DNA of 5,888 nucleotides from assembly GCA_023261345.1 (NCBI GenBank), contig JAHFPE010000058.1, positions 1 through 5,888 on the forward strand, written 5' to 3'. The stretch comes from Candidatus Woesearchaeota archaeon (lineage in GTDB: Archaea > Nanobdellota > Nanobdellia > Woesearchaeales > ARS49). Below are positions 1-4,537 of the stretch, in pieces. The translations under genes were made by a program, and so were the position numbers. Position 1 is the stretch's first letter. Every line of letters begins with the position of its first letter. Under the pieces are notes generated by a model, which made no database searches, was not told where the DNA came from, and saw only the letters and a list, made by a program, of their open reading frames with translations.

Positions 1-458
1 TCATTGTCATGCCAGTATTCAATTGCCGCAAGATACTCAACGATTTTTTGAATGAGTTGTTTGTCTTGCGCGGTTCTTAAGATTTTGATTCCACTAGTTT
101 CTAGCTGTCCGATTTTGAATAAGAACAAGCCTATTGCGTCATTTTGTTTGTTGCCCCAGTTGTCATGAATTTCCTCGCCAGTTAAAGGCTCGTATCGTGC
201 ATGAATGTATCGCCAATGATGTTTTGGTTCTGGCTGTTTTATCATCCAATCAATTTTGTACTCGTGCTTTTTGAACAAGTCAAGAAGCGCGTGCATTGTG
301 TGAACAACAATTTCATATTGTCCTGTTGCTTCAAAACCCAAAAGAGCATACAAGTTGTCTCGAATCCATGAGAGATGATAGCCAGTATTGCTTAATGGTT
401 TTGCAGCCGCGAAAAGACCTGACGGGTACTGGAGTTGTTTGAGTACAAGAAGGCTCAT
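1..458 (-). CDS. Glycoside hydrolase family 15 (glucoamylase-type) protein, N-terminal part, runs off the window
   Basis: The frame reads from the ATG at 458 down to base 1 without a stop, giving 152 complete codons; the rest lies outside the window. Visible landmarks fit the (alpha/alpha)6-barrel catalytic domain of GH15 and the related phosphorylase-kinase alpha fold: W31-I-R-D34-N (the WxRD motif of the substrate pocket), H86-A-R-Y89, W101-G-N-K-Q-N-D107-A-I-G-L (the WGxxQxDAxG segment) and E147-Y-W149 near the edge, where the family usually reaches a YWxD stretch just before its first catalytic Glu region. Known members hydrolyse alpha-glucosidic bonds of starch or glycogen, dextrins or trehalose; the substrate here cannot be told. 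No signal peptide is seen, so a cytoplasmic role on storage glucan or oligosaccharides is likely. The start codon overlaps the stop of the upstream 251-residue gene in an ATGA (455-458), implying translational coupling. The catalytic glutamates and C-terminus are not in the window. Confidence 0.88.
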   Translation of the reverse strand, partial: MSLLVLKQLQYPSGLFAAAKPLSNTGYHLSWIRDNLYALLGFEATGQYEIVVHTMHALLDLFKKHEYKIDWMIKQPEPKHHWRYIHARYEPLTGEEIHDNWGNKQNDAIGLFLFKIGQLETSGIKILRTAQDKQLIQKIVEYLAAIEYWHDN

Positions 459-1210
459 TGTTTGTCCGGATTTTTACTCGGTAGTTTAGATGCAATGTAA
501 CGAACAAGAAGGGCGTATGTTCCTGGTTCTTTTTCCCATGATGCTTTAATTTTAGGCGGTAAGTGCTTGTTCCACAAGTGATAACATAGAGTTCCAAAAA
601 TACTGCGGCTCCATGCTGCCTCCCGATCATTTGCAGCTTCTCCTTCAGCCTGCCCTTTTTTTATTTTTTTTTCGTGATCTGCGCGCATTCTATCTAAAAC
701 GATCTTATCAATTGTCACATCAAGTCTGTAGGTCAGCAGATACTCTCCTTGCTGATTGTTTGTATCGGGAATATATTTTCCAAACCATACGGAACATGAT
801 TCTTCAAGAACGCGCGCTATATGTGGGTTGGCATGATTTCCGGGATCTACGCGATTCGGTCGTGGAGCCCAAAGATTTGTTTGTCCAAAATAATCAGAAT
901 CGTTGTTTGGTACTTTGCTTTGCACTGTCTTCACAGCATCCCATCCTTCTACTTGTAGGAATAGCCATATTTTTCCACTTAATGTTTCTACGCGCATGAC
1001 ATCCGCGGGAACGGTCTCATCTGCTATTTGGGGCGCGAGTTCACAAACAAGATCAGAATATTTTCCGCCAATTGTGAGCTTGCTTTCCTTGTTTGGATGA
1101 TAATATAAGTAGTTTGTCAGTCCAGGAGTCATGGCGGATGGGTCGTGGGTGTATCGTTGGAGGTGGAGAGTTGCAACGATGTCATCAATTTGTTTAATAG
1201 TGCTGCTCAA
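455..1210 (-). CDS. Conserved-looking protein of unknown function, 251 aa, first gene of the GH15 operon
   Basis: I do not recognise a family. The protein looks soluble, with no signal peptide or membrane segment. It has an N-terminal region rich in Tyr, Leu and His (residues 12-40), a probable beta region with an aromatic core (I81-W-L-F-L-Q-V-E-G-W90), a Pro/Asn-rich stretch (114-130), a strand-like part (157-168), a strongly charged helix (about 170-200, with H179EKKIKKGQ) and a Trp/Leu-rich end (200-240). The start is TTG at 1210: it follows GGGTGAT (1214-1220), which matches the archaeal anti-Shine-Dalgarno end, and a TATA box lies at 1242-1249. The first in-frame ATG (residue 27, ending at 1132) has no such signal. 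The gene ends in an ATGA overlap with the GH15 gene, so the two products are probably made together. A role in glucan or sugar metabolism is only inferred from that partner. Confidence 0.85.
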   Translation of the reverse strand: MSSTIKQIDDIVATLHLQRYTHDPSAMTPGLTNYLYYHPNKESKLTIGGKYSDLVCELAPQIADETVPADVMRVETLSGKIWLFLQVEGWDAVKTVQSKVPNNDSDYFGQTNLWAPRPNRVDPGNHANPHIARVLEESCSVWFGKYIPDTNNQQGEYLLTYRLDVTIDKIVLDRMRADHEKKIKKGQAEGEAANDREAAWSRSIFGTLCYHLWNKHLPPKIKASWEKEPGTYALLVRYIASKLPSKNPDKQ

Positions 1211-1213
1211 GTA

Positions 1214-1220
1214 ATCACCC
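1214..1220 (-). promoter_or_regulatory. Shine-Dalgarno sequence supporting a TTG start
   Basis: Read on the minus strand this is GGGTGAT, complementary to the ATCACC of the archaeal 16S rRNA 3' end, three bases before the TTG at 1210. It is the reason for preferring TTG over the internal ATG. With the TATA box at 1242-1249, the predicted leader is only about 10 bases, so the site would lie right at the mRNA 5' end. Confidence 0.6.
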
Positions 1221-1241
1221 AGTACGTGACAGTGTTTAAGC

Positions 1242-1257
1242 TATATAAACCTTTCTC
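1242..1257 (-). promoter_or_regulatory. TATA box and possible BRE of the 251-aa/GH15 operon
   Basis: On the minus strand the sequence is GAGAAAGG followed by TTTATATA (TATA box at 1242-1249, purine-rich BRE-like part at 1250-1257). The box centre predicts transcription start near 1220, just before the Shine-Dalgarno sequence. It diverges from the plus-strand TATA box at 1293-1300, with only about 45 bases between the two boxes, so one bound protein could affect both. Confidence 0.6.
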
Positions 1258-1284
1258 AAAATAGTCCTTTTAAAGTAGTTACAA

Positions 1285-1300
1285 GAGAAAGATTTTTATA
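1285..1300 (+). promoter_or_regulatory. TATA box and possible BRE of the 1323 gene (leaderless)
   Basis: GAGAAAGA (1285-1292) followed by TTTTTATA (1293-1300). The box centre is about 26 bases before the ATG at 1323, so transcription should begin at or next to the start codon. No Shine-Dalgarno sequence lies in 1301-1322. The purine-rich block is almost the same as the GAGAAAGG before the divergent operon's TATA box. Confidence 0.6.
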
Positions 1301-1322
1301 GACTGGCTGCTTTCTACCATTC

Positions 1323-1754
1323 ATGAGCATGAAAAGAAATCTTGAACGAATTGCGTTGCTCGCTGTTTTAGGCTCAGTTGCCGTTGCTTCGTCAGCATAT
1401 GTTTTATTGCGCGACAAGTACATTCCAAGCAAGCACGTGCCTGTAGGAACTATTTGCTCAGGCTATTTTCCTGGTTCAGAAACAGATATTGCGAAGAGAA
1501 ATAGAGGTGTTCGAAGAATTGTGACAAAGGACTTGGATGGCGATGGTTTTGCCGATCAAGGAATGCAGTTTAACAATGGAGCAGTTTACTTGCAAAACGG
1601 AAATCCAACAACAAATCCAAACCAAGAATACAGTCGAGTCTATTCGCCAGACAGCGAACCGCTCGAAGAGTATCCTGACATGTCTCCTGATGCAAGCAAG
1701 AAAAAACAGAATCTACGACAAAAACTTGCTGAACTAGGAATTGTGCTTGAGTGA
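1323..1754 (+). CDS. Small membrane-anchored, outward-facing protein with one calcium-type DxDxDG loop, 143 aa
   Basis: The N-terminus has basic residues (K4, R5, R10) and then a hydrophobic helix at about 9-29, ending in L-R-D. This fits an uncleaved signal anchor with the C-terminal 110 residues outside the membrane. Residues 70-78 read D-L-D-G-D-G-F-A-D, the spacing of calcium-binding loops found in EF-hand, dockerin, thrombospondin type 3 and VCBS/FG-GAP repeats. Only one copy is present, so calcium binding is an inference. The following part (Q80-F-N-N-G-A-V-Y-L, then Asn/Thr-rich, then acidic Pro-rich) suggests a short beta unit and a flexible linker; a charged helix with many Lys closes the protein (125-140). 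No family could be named. A second ATG (M3, 1329) exists, but the TATA distance favours 1323. The gene diverges from the GH15 operon and ends tail to tail with the winged-helix region. Confidence 0.8.
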   Translation: MSMKRNLERIALLAVLGSVAVASSAYVLLRDKYIPSKHVPVGTICSGYFPGSETDIAKRNRGVRRIVTKDLDGDGFADQGMQFNNGAVYLQNGNPTTNPNQEYSRVYSPDSEPLEEYPDMSPDASKKKQNLRQKLAELGIVLE

Positions 1755-1758
1755 AGAG

Positions 1759-1891
1759 TTAGTAGCATTCACCTTTGCATTTTGTTTGCGCAGGTATTTT
1801 CTTGAATATGACTTGCAGTGTTTCACCCTTCAGACTCATCTGTGTTCGGGCTTGTGAAAACTTCAAAATGCACGTGAAAGTTTTCACTCAT
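1759..1891 (-). pseudogene. Possible 43-codon small gene, open only with a +1 shift at GGG-TGA
   Basis: An ATG at 1891 overlaps the stop of the winged-helix gene as ATGA and reads M-S-E-N-F-H-V-H-F-E-V-F, continuing to S-E-G and then TGA at 1823-1825. If one base is skipped at GGG-T-GAA, the next frame reads E-T-L-Q-V-I-F-K-K-I-P and ends in T-K-C-K-G-E-C-Y at TAA (1759-1761). The joined product would have 43 residues with a C-x3-C end. Placement argues for a gene: it starts in a 4-base overlap and stops 4 bases from the stop codon of the converging gene, filling the gap exactly. Against it are its small size, the need for a shift and the lack of a recognised family. It may be a decayed gene, a one-base sequence error in the GGG run, true recoding at UGA, or chance. 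Confidence 0.35.
1854..1887. repeat. Stem-loop directly after the winged-helix stop codon
   Basis: GTGAAAACTT (1854-1863) and AAGTTTTCAC (1878-1887) are perfect 10-base inverted arms with 14 bases between. Allowing one bulged A extends the stem by a CA/TG pair of bases, leaving a 9-base loop. The arm abuts the TGA at 1888-1890. No T-run follows on either strand, so a terminator role is uncertain. It also lies within the possible small frameshifted gene. Confidence 0.5.
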
Positions 1892-2217
1892 GCTTCTACA
1901 GCGAGTTCTTCTTTGTTGGAAGCTTTCAGCATTGCTTGTCGTATGAGTGTTGATTCGAGTTCAAGAATTTTCTTTGTGATGGGACTTTGTGTGTTGAGCG
2001 TGAAGAGTTTTGTTTTTCCGAATTTTCTTGTTGACTGTATAATCAGGTATTTTTCTAGTTCTGGCCAATAATTGAACAATGATGCCTTTGAAATTCCTGC
2101 TCCTGCGGCAATGTCTTTCTTGGTGAAATCTATTCCTTTGTTGTCGACGAAGAAGTCTAAAATCTTGAAAAGAGGCATTTCTCCAGTAAGTTGAAGTAAT
2201 AATGATTTCTCTGCCAT
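1888..2217 (-). CDS. Small winged helix-turn-helix transcriptional regulator, 109 aa
   Basis: The core is typical of a short archaeal winged-helix family: an N-terminal helix pair (L14? region P15-L-F-K-I-L-D-F-F-V-D), then T32-K-K-D-I-A-A-G-A-G-I-S-K-A-S-L-F-N-Y-W51 as the helix-turn-helix with the recognition helix at about 43-51, a linker helix (P52-E-L-E-K-Y-L), and a basic wing (S62-T-R-K-F-G-K-T-K-L-F-T-L-N75). A final helix (78-99) with Leu/Ile/Met spacing probably forms the dimer interface. It should bind DNA in the cytoplasm; the target is unknown. ATG at 2217 is chosen over an in-frame TTG four codons upstream because a TATA box centred at 2244 puts transcription start right at this ATG. 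No Shine-Dalgarno sequence is seen. It lies 111 bases downstream of the hydrolase gene but has its own promoter. A possible small gene overlaps its stop. Confidence 0.85.
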   Translation of the reverse strand: MAEKSLLLQLTGEMPLFKILDFFVDNKGIDFTKKDIAAGAGISKASLFNYWPELEKYLIIQSTRKFGKTKLFTLNTQSPITKKILELESTLIRQAMLKASNKEELAVEA

Positions 2218-2239
2218 GTATGCAAACAAAAGAGAAAAG

Positions 2240-2248
2240 TATATAAAT
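2240..2248 (-). promoter_or_regulatory. TATA box of the winged-helix gene (leaderless)
   Basis: On the minus strand this is ATTTATATA, about 26 bases before the ATG at 2217, with no ribosome binding site between. A T5 run of the minus strand (2263-2267) just upstream could end transcription of the hydrolase gene, but five T's alone is weak evidence. Confidence 0.6.
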
Positions 2249-2328
2249 TGATATTTTTTTACAAAAAGGGTGCGTTTCTTGACACACTCGTGATGTAAGA
2301 TCTTCTTGCGGCGATTGAGTTCTTCAGT

Positions 2329-3168
2329 TCATACGTTAACAGCTTCTCTTCGTCTCACTTCAGTATCTCGTCCCAAGTGCACTTCGAGCCCTTCGCGTGC
2401 TGCGTTTGTGTTTGCGAATAAGTGTTGTGCGCTTCCAACTATTGCTTCTAAAGCTTCATCGCTTCGCTCAGGGTCGTGATGAAACAAGTGCAGTTGTCCA
2501 ACTCCTGCGTTGTTTGCAACTGTTGCGCATTGTTCATACGTGCTATGTCCCCACCCAATTCTGTTTTTGAATTCCTCAGGAGTGTATTGCGCGTCACAAA
2601 TCAACACATCAGCACCTCGAGCAACATCAACTAAGCGTTCTTTGTTTCGGGCACTGTCTTCATTGTCTGTTGCATACACAATTGTGTGCTTGTTTCGCGT
2701 TATTCTGTACGCCAGCACGCTTCCAGGATGTTCGAGTCGTGCAGCAGTTATTCTTGTTTCTCCAACAAGCGCGCTTTCTCCATCTTTAAGTTCGTGATAG
2801 TGAAATTTCGCGTTCAGTTTTGCAGAAGAAGGAAACAAAGGTGCTTCCTGCAATTTTTTGATTGCGTCACTGCATTCTTGCTGGTGTTGGCAAAACACGT
2901 CAATTGTAAAATGTGGGTTGTACGCTTGAGGAAAAAAACGAATTCCCTCAATGTGGTCTGCGTGCGCATGACTGAGCAACAAGACCATGTGTTTTGTGCC
3001 TTGGTTGAGCAAGTCTTTACCGAGCTTGCGAATGCCTGTTCCTGCATCACACACGAACAAGTCATCATCGGCCTGAATTGCTACGCACGACGTATTGCCT
3101 CCGTATTTTGCCGTGTGGTTTCCGGGGGATGCAATTGAGCCTCTTACTCCATAATAGGTTAGTTTCAT
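2329..3168 (-). CDS. Metallo-beta-lactamase-fold metallohydrolase (PhnP/ribonuclease Z-like group), 279 aa
   Basis: The fold and the metal site are clear (numbering from the ATG at 3168): the N-terminal Y-G-V-R-G-S-I with P15-G-N-H and Y-G-G-N-T-S-C, the strand C40-D-A-G-T-G, the H67-A-H-A-D-H72 motif that binds two metal ions, H147 in E-H-P-G, D168 in A-T-D-N-E, and the G-W-G-H208-S motif followed by H-H-D-P near 230-233. This layout matches a broad group of MBL-fold enzymes annotated as cyclic-nucleotide or other phosphodiesterases; nucleotide, phosphonate-derived or other phosphodiester substrates cannot be told apart here. Many relatives have HTHWDH where this one has HAHADH. The enzyme should be cytoplasmic. 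The second ATG is chosen because GGAGG (3176-3180) lies 7 bases before it but only 1 base before the ATG at 3174. The gene diverges from the Lrp gene. A weak TATA candidate, TTTCTTAAT (3206-3214), would give a short leader containing the ribosome binding site. Confidence 0.9.
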   Translation of the reverse strand: MKLTYYGVRGSIASPGNHTAKYGGNTSCVAIQADDDLFVCDAGTGIRKLGKDLLNQGTKHMVLLLSHAHADHIEGIRFFPQAYNPHFTIDVFCQHQQECSDAIKKLQEAPLFPSSAKLNAKFHYHELKDGESALVGETRITAARLEHPGSVLAYRITRNKHTIVYATDNEDSARNKERLVDVARGADVLICDAQYTPEEFKNRIGWGHSTYEQCATVANNAGVGQLHLFHHDPERSDEALEAIVGSAQHLFANTNAAREGLEVHLGRDTEVRRREAVNV

Positions 3169-3175
3169 GTTCATT

Positions 3176-3180
3176 CCTCC
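3176..3180 (-). promoter_or_regulatory. Ribosome binding site deciding the hydrolase start
   Basis: Minus-strand GGAGG within AAGGAGGA. It leaves one base before the ATG at 3174 and seven before the ATG at 3168, so the second ATG is the better start. This is the strongest Shine-Dalgarno sequence in the window and contrasts with the leaderless genes around it. Confidence 0.7.
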
Positions 3181-3229
3181 TTGTGATCAAAGAATGCTGT
3201 TGGTGATTAAGAAACTCGTGCTGGAAAAC

Positions 3230-3319
3230 TGCGCTAAATCAGCAAAAAACAAAACAAGCGTGCGGAAAACGAGAAAAGCTTTAATGAAATCAGATTGCGA
3301 TGCGTCAAATCATGAAAAA
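3230..3319. repeat. Diverged direct repeat in the hydrolase/Lrp divergent intergenic region
   Basis: TGCGctAAATCAgcAAAAA (3230-3248) and TGCGtcAAATCAtgAAAAA (3301-3319) agree at 15 of 19 bases, 71 bases apart. AAATC also occurs at 3287, 3317 and 3346; the last four copies begin 20, 10 and 29 bases apart, close to whole helical turns. This may be a set of binding sites for one regulator, perhaps the Lrp product itself, but A-rich intergenic DNA makes chance matches likely. Confidence 0.35.
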
Positions 3320-3361
3320 TCAGTTCAAAACGTGCGAATTTGCTGAAATCTAAACCGCTTG

Positions 3362-3371
3362 TTTTATAAAA
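3362..3371 (+). promoter_or_regulatory. TATA box of the double Lrp gene (leaderless)
   Basis: TTTTATAAAA, centre about 26 bases before the ATG at 3392. No Shine-Dalgarno sequence lies between the box and this ATG. It also shows that an in-frame TTG at 3359 would lie upstream of the transcript and cannot be the start. Confidence 0.65.
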
Positions 3372-3382
3372 GCAAAGCTTTT
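3368..3382. promoter_or_regulatory. Candidate operator: inverted repeat between TATA box and start of the Lrp gene
   Basis: AAAAGC (3368-3373) and GCTTTT (3377-3382) form 6-base inverted arms around AAA. The site overlaps the downstream edge of the TATA box, where a bound protein would block the archaeal initiation complex. A similar AAAAGCTTT occurs at 3274-3282. Autoregulation is common among Lrp/AsnC proteins, so the gene's own product is the natural candidate, but this is inference. Confidence 0.35.
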
Positions 3383-3391
3383 TTGTTGTGT

Positions 3392-4393
3392 ATGAAGGTT
3401 TTGCAAAGCAGCGAGCATCAGCAAGTAAGTCTTGATGTGTACGACAGAAAATTGTTGTTTGCTCTGGCACAAAACTGTCGCTTACCATACAGTTACATTG
3501 CGAAACAAGTTGGTTTAAGTCGTGATGCTGTGCGCTATCGTTTGCACAGGCTGCAAGAACAAGGAGTGGTGCAAGGCTTTCGCACGCTTGTTGACATTGA
3601 TCGTCTTGGTTTTTTGAACGTGCACTTGTTTTTGCAATTAAACCAGCCAGGCGTGGAAGTAGAACGCACACTTGTAGAAACCTTCAAAGCATATTCTTTT
3701 GTTCGAGCAATAATCAAGTTTAGTGGAAAGTATGATTTTGAGCTTGCGATTGTTGCCCGTGACATGAAAGACTGTGAACGTATTATTTCAACAATCGTGA
3801 CTGATTGTGGTGATTCATTGCAGGACTATACGCTCTTGTTTATCACAAAACCGTTGATTGGCAAAACATTTCCTGATAACTTTTTGAAAACACCAGCATC
3901 AGTTTCAAAGACTGACTACTCAGTTCCTGACCTTGATGCAAAAGATTATGCTCTGCTTCGCGTGATTGCAGACCACGGAGACATGCCTTTGCACGTTATT
4001 GCGCAAAAGCTTGGTGTTGCTCCAGACACTGTAAAGTACAGAATAAAAAACCTCAGGCAAAGCGGAGTGATTAAGGGATTTGTTCCAGTTATTAATTATC
4101 ACCTGATTAATTATACAGTGTACGCAATTCTTCTGAACATTGCTGGTCTTGCAGACAAGCGTGAAGCAACACTGCACGAATTTTTGCGAACAAATAAAGA
4201 CGTTTTGTGGGCTGTTAAAACAATAGGAAAATACAATGTTGTTCTTTATGTCTGCACAACACAACCTGATGATCTTATGAAAACAACAGCAGAGTTAAGA
4301 AGCTTTTTTACAGGAACAGTCAAGGATTATGAAACACTGATTAATTATGAAGAATACAAATACACGTATTATCCGGAAATACAGCAAGAGTGA
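3392..4393 (+). CDS. Tandem double Lrp/AsnC-family transcriptional regulator, 333 aa
   Basis: The protein contains two complete Lrp/AsnC units in one chain. Unit 1: helix-turn-helix at about 14-63 (L-D-V-Y-D-R-K-L-L-F-A-L, then I36-A-K-Q-V-G-L-S-R-D-A-V-R-Y-R-L, G58-V-V-Q-G-F), followed by an alpha/beta ligand-sensing-like domain (75-155, with F110-S-G-K-Y-D-F). Unit 2: helix-turn-helix at 180-231 (L-D-A-K-D-Y-A-L-L-R, I203-A-Q-K-L-G-V-A-P-D-T-V-K-Y-R-I, G225-V-I-K-G-F) and a second sensing domain (243-325, with T277-I-G-K-Y-N-V). Usual Lrp proteins have a single unit of about 150 residues and work as dimers and octamers; here one chain mimics a dimer. The two halves are clearly related but diverged. 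ATG at 3392 is fixed by the TATA box. The ligand and targets are unknown; it may control itself and the divergent hydrolase. Confidence 0.92.
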   Translation: MKVLQSSEHQQVSLDVYDRKLLFALAQNCRLPYSYIAKQVGLSRDAVRYRLHRLQEQGVVQGFRTLVDIDRLGFLNVHLFLQLNQPGVEVERTLVETFKAYSFVRAIIKFSGKYDFELAIVARDMKDCERIISTIVTDCGDSLQDYTLLFITKPLIGKTFPDNFLKTPASVSKTDYSVPDLDAKDYALLRVIADHGDMPLHVIAQKLGVAPDTVKYRIKNLRQSGVIKGFVPVINYHLINYTVYAILLNIAGLADKREATLHEFLRTNKDVLWAVKTIGKYNVVLYVCTTQPDDLMKTTAELRSFFTGTVKDYETLINYEEYKYTYYPEIQQE

Positions 4394-4413
4394 CGCAGTT
4401 CTCTAACATAATC

Positions 4414-4431
4414 GTGGTTTCTTAGAGCCAC
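4414..4431 (+). repeat. Small hairpin downstream of the double Lrp gene
   Basis: GTGGTTT (4414-4420) can pair with GAGCCAC-like bases ending at 4431: seven pairs including two G-U pairs, with a four-base loop. It starts 20 bases after the stop codon. No T-run follows, so it may be only a 3'-end structure. Confidence 0.3.
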
Positions 4432-4474
4432 TAATCATCAATTAGCAGATTGAGATACTTCTACTCATTAGCAG
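4431..4474. repeat. ATTAGCAG direct repeat and CTAAT/ATTAG inverted repeat upstream of the 378-aa gene
   Basis: ATTAGCAG occurs at 4441-4448 and again at 4467-4474, 26 bases apart. CTAAT (4431-4435) and ATTAG (4441-4445) also form an inverted pair around CATCA. Both lie upstream of the TATA box at 4509, where an activator or repressor could bind. The repeat is short and may be chance. Confidence 0.3.
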
Positions 4475-4508
4475 TTAGTATTATTGCAAAAGAAGTTTTG
4501 TGCGCAAT

Positions 4509-4516
4509 CTTTTAAG
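4509..4516 (+). promoter_or_regulatory. TATA-like box of the 378-aa gene (leaderless)
   Basis: CTTTTAAG, centre about 25 bases before the ATG at 4538, with no Shine-Dalgarno sequence in between. It is less canonical than the other boxes of the window, but the distance is the same. Confidence 0.5.
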
Positions 4517-4537
4517 CAGCTGGCTCTTTAGTGTGAT

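Noticed and set aside
331..630. Minus-strand open frame of 99 codons
   Set aside because: It overlaps the GH15 and 251-aa genes in another frame, and lacks start signals or any family motif.
613..999. Plus-strand open frame of 128 codons
   Set aside because: It lies opposite the 251-aa gene, which has a promoter, ribosome binding site and ATGA coupling. The frame's product is a low-quality mixture of Leu, Phe and Cys with no domain.
1759..1887. Unshifted frame starting with GTG directly after the winged-helix stop (42 codons)
   Set aside because: It needs no frameshift but lacks a ribosome binding site, and its first half looks less protein-like than the ATG frame. It is kept only as an alternative to the shifted reading.
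1775..2071. Plus-strand open frame of 98 codons
   Set aside because: It is the antisense shadow of the winged-helix gene and the region beyond its stop; no promoter is placed for it.
2686..3138. Plus-strand open frame of 150 codons
   Set aside because: It is antisense to the hydrolase, whose metal motifs prove the other strand. The product is Cys- and Phe-rich with no domain.
3359..3391. TTG start extending the Lrp protein by 11 residues
   Set aside because: The TATA box at 3362-3371 lies inside this extension, so it would not be transcribed from this promoter.
3920..4264. Minus-strand open frame of 114 codons
   Set aside because: It lies opposite the second half of the double Lrp gene, and is Asn/Cys-rich with no recognisable features.
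4394..4537. Possible tRNA or small gene in the spacer before the 378-aa gene
   Set aside because: No T-loop GGTTC-type sequence or acceptor pairing was found, and reading frames are short.
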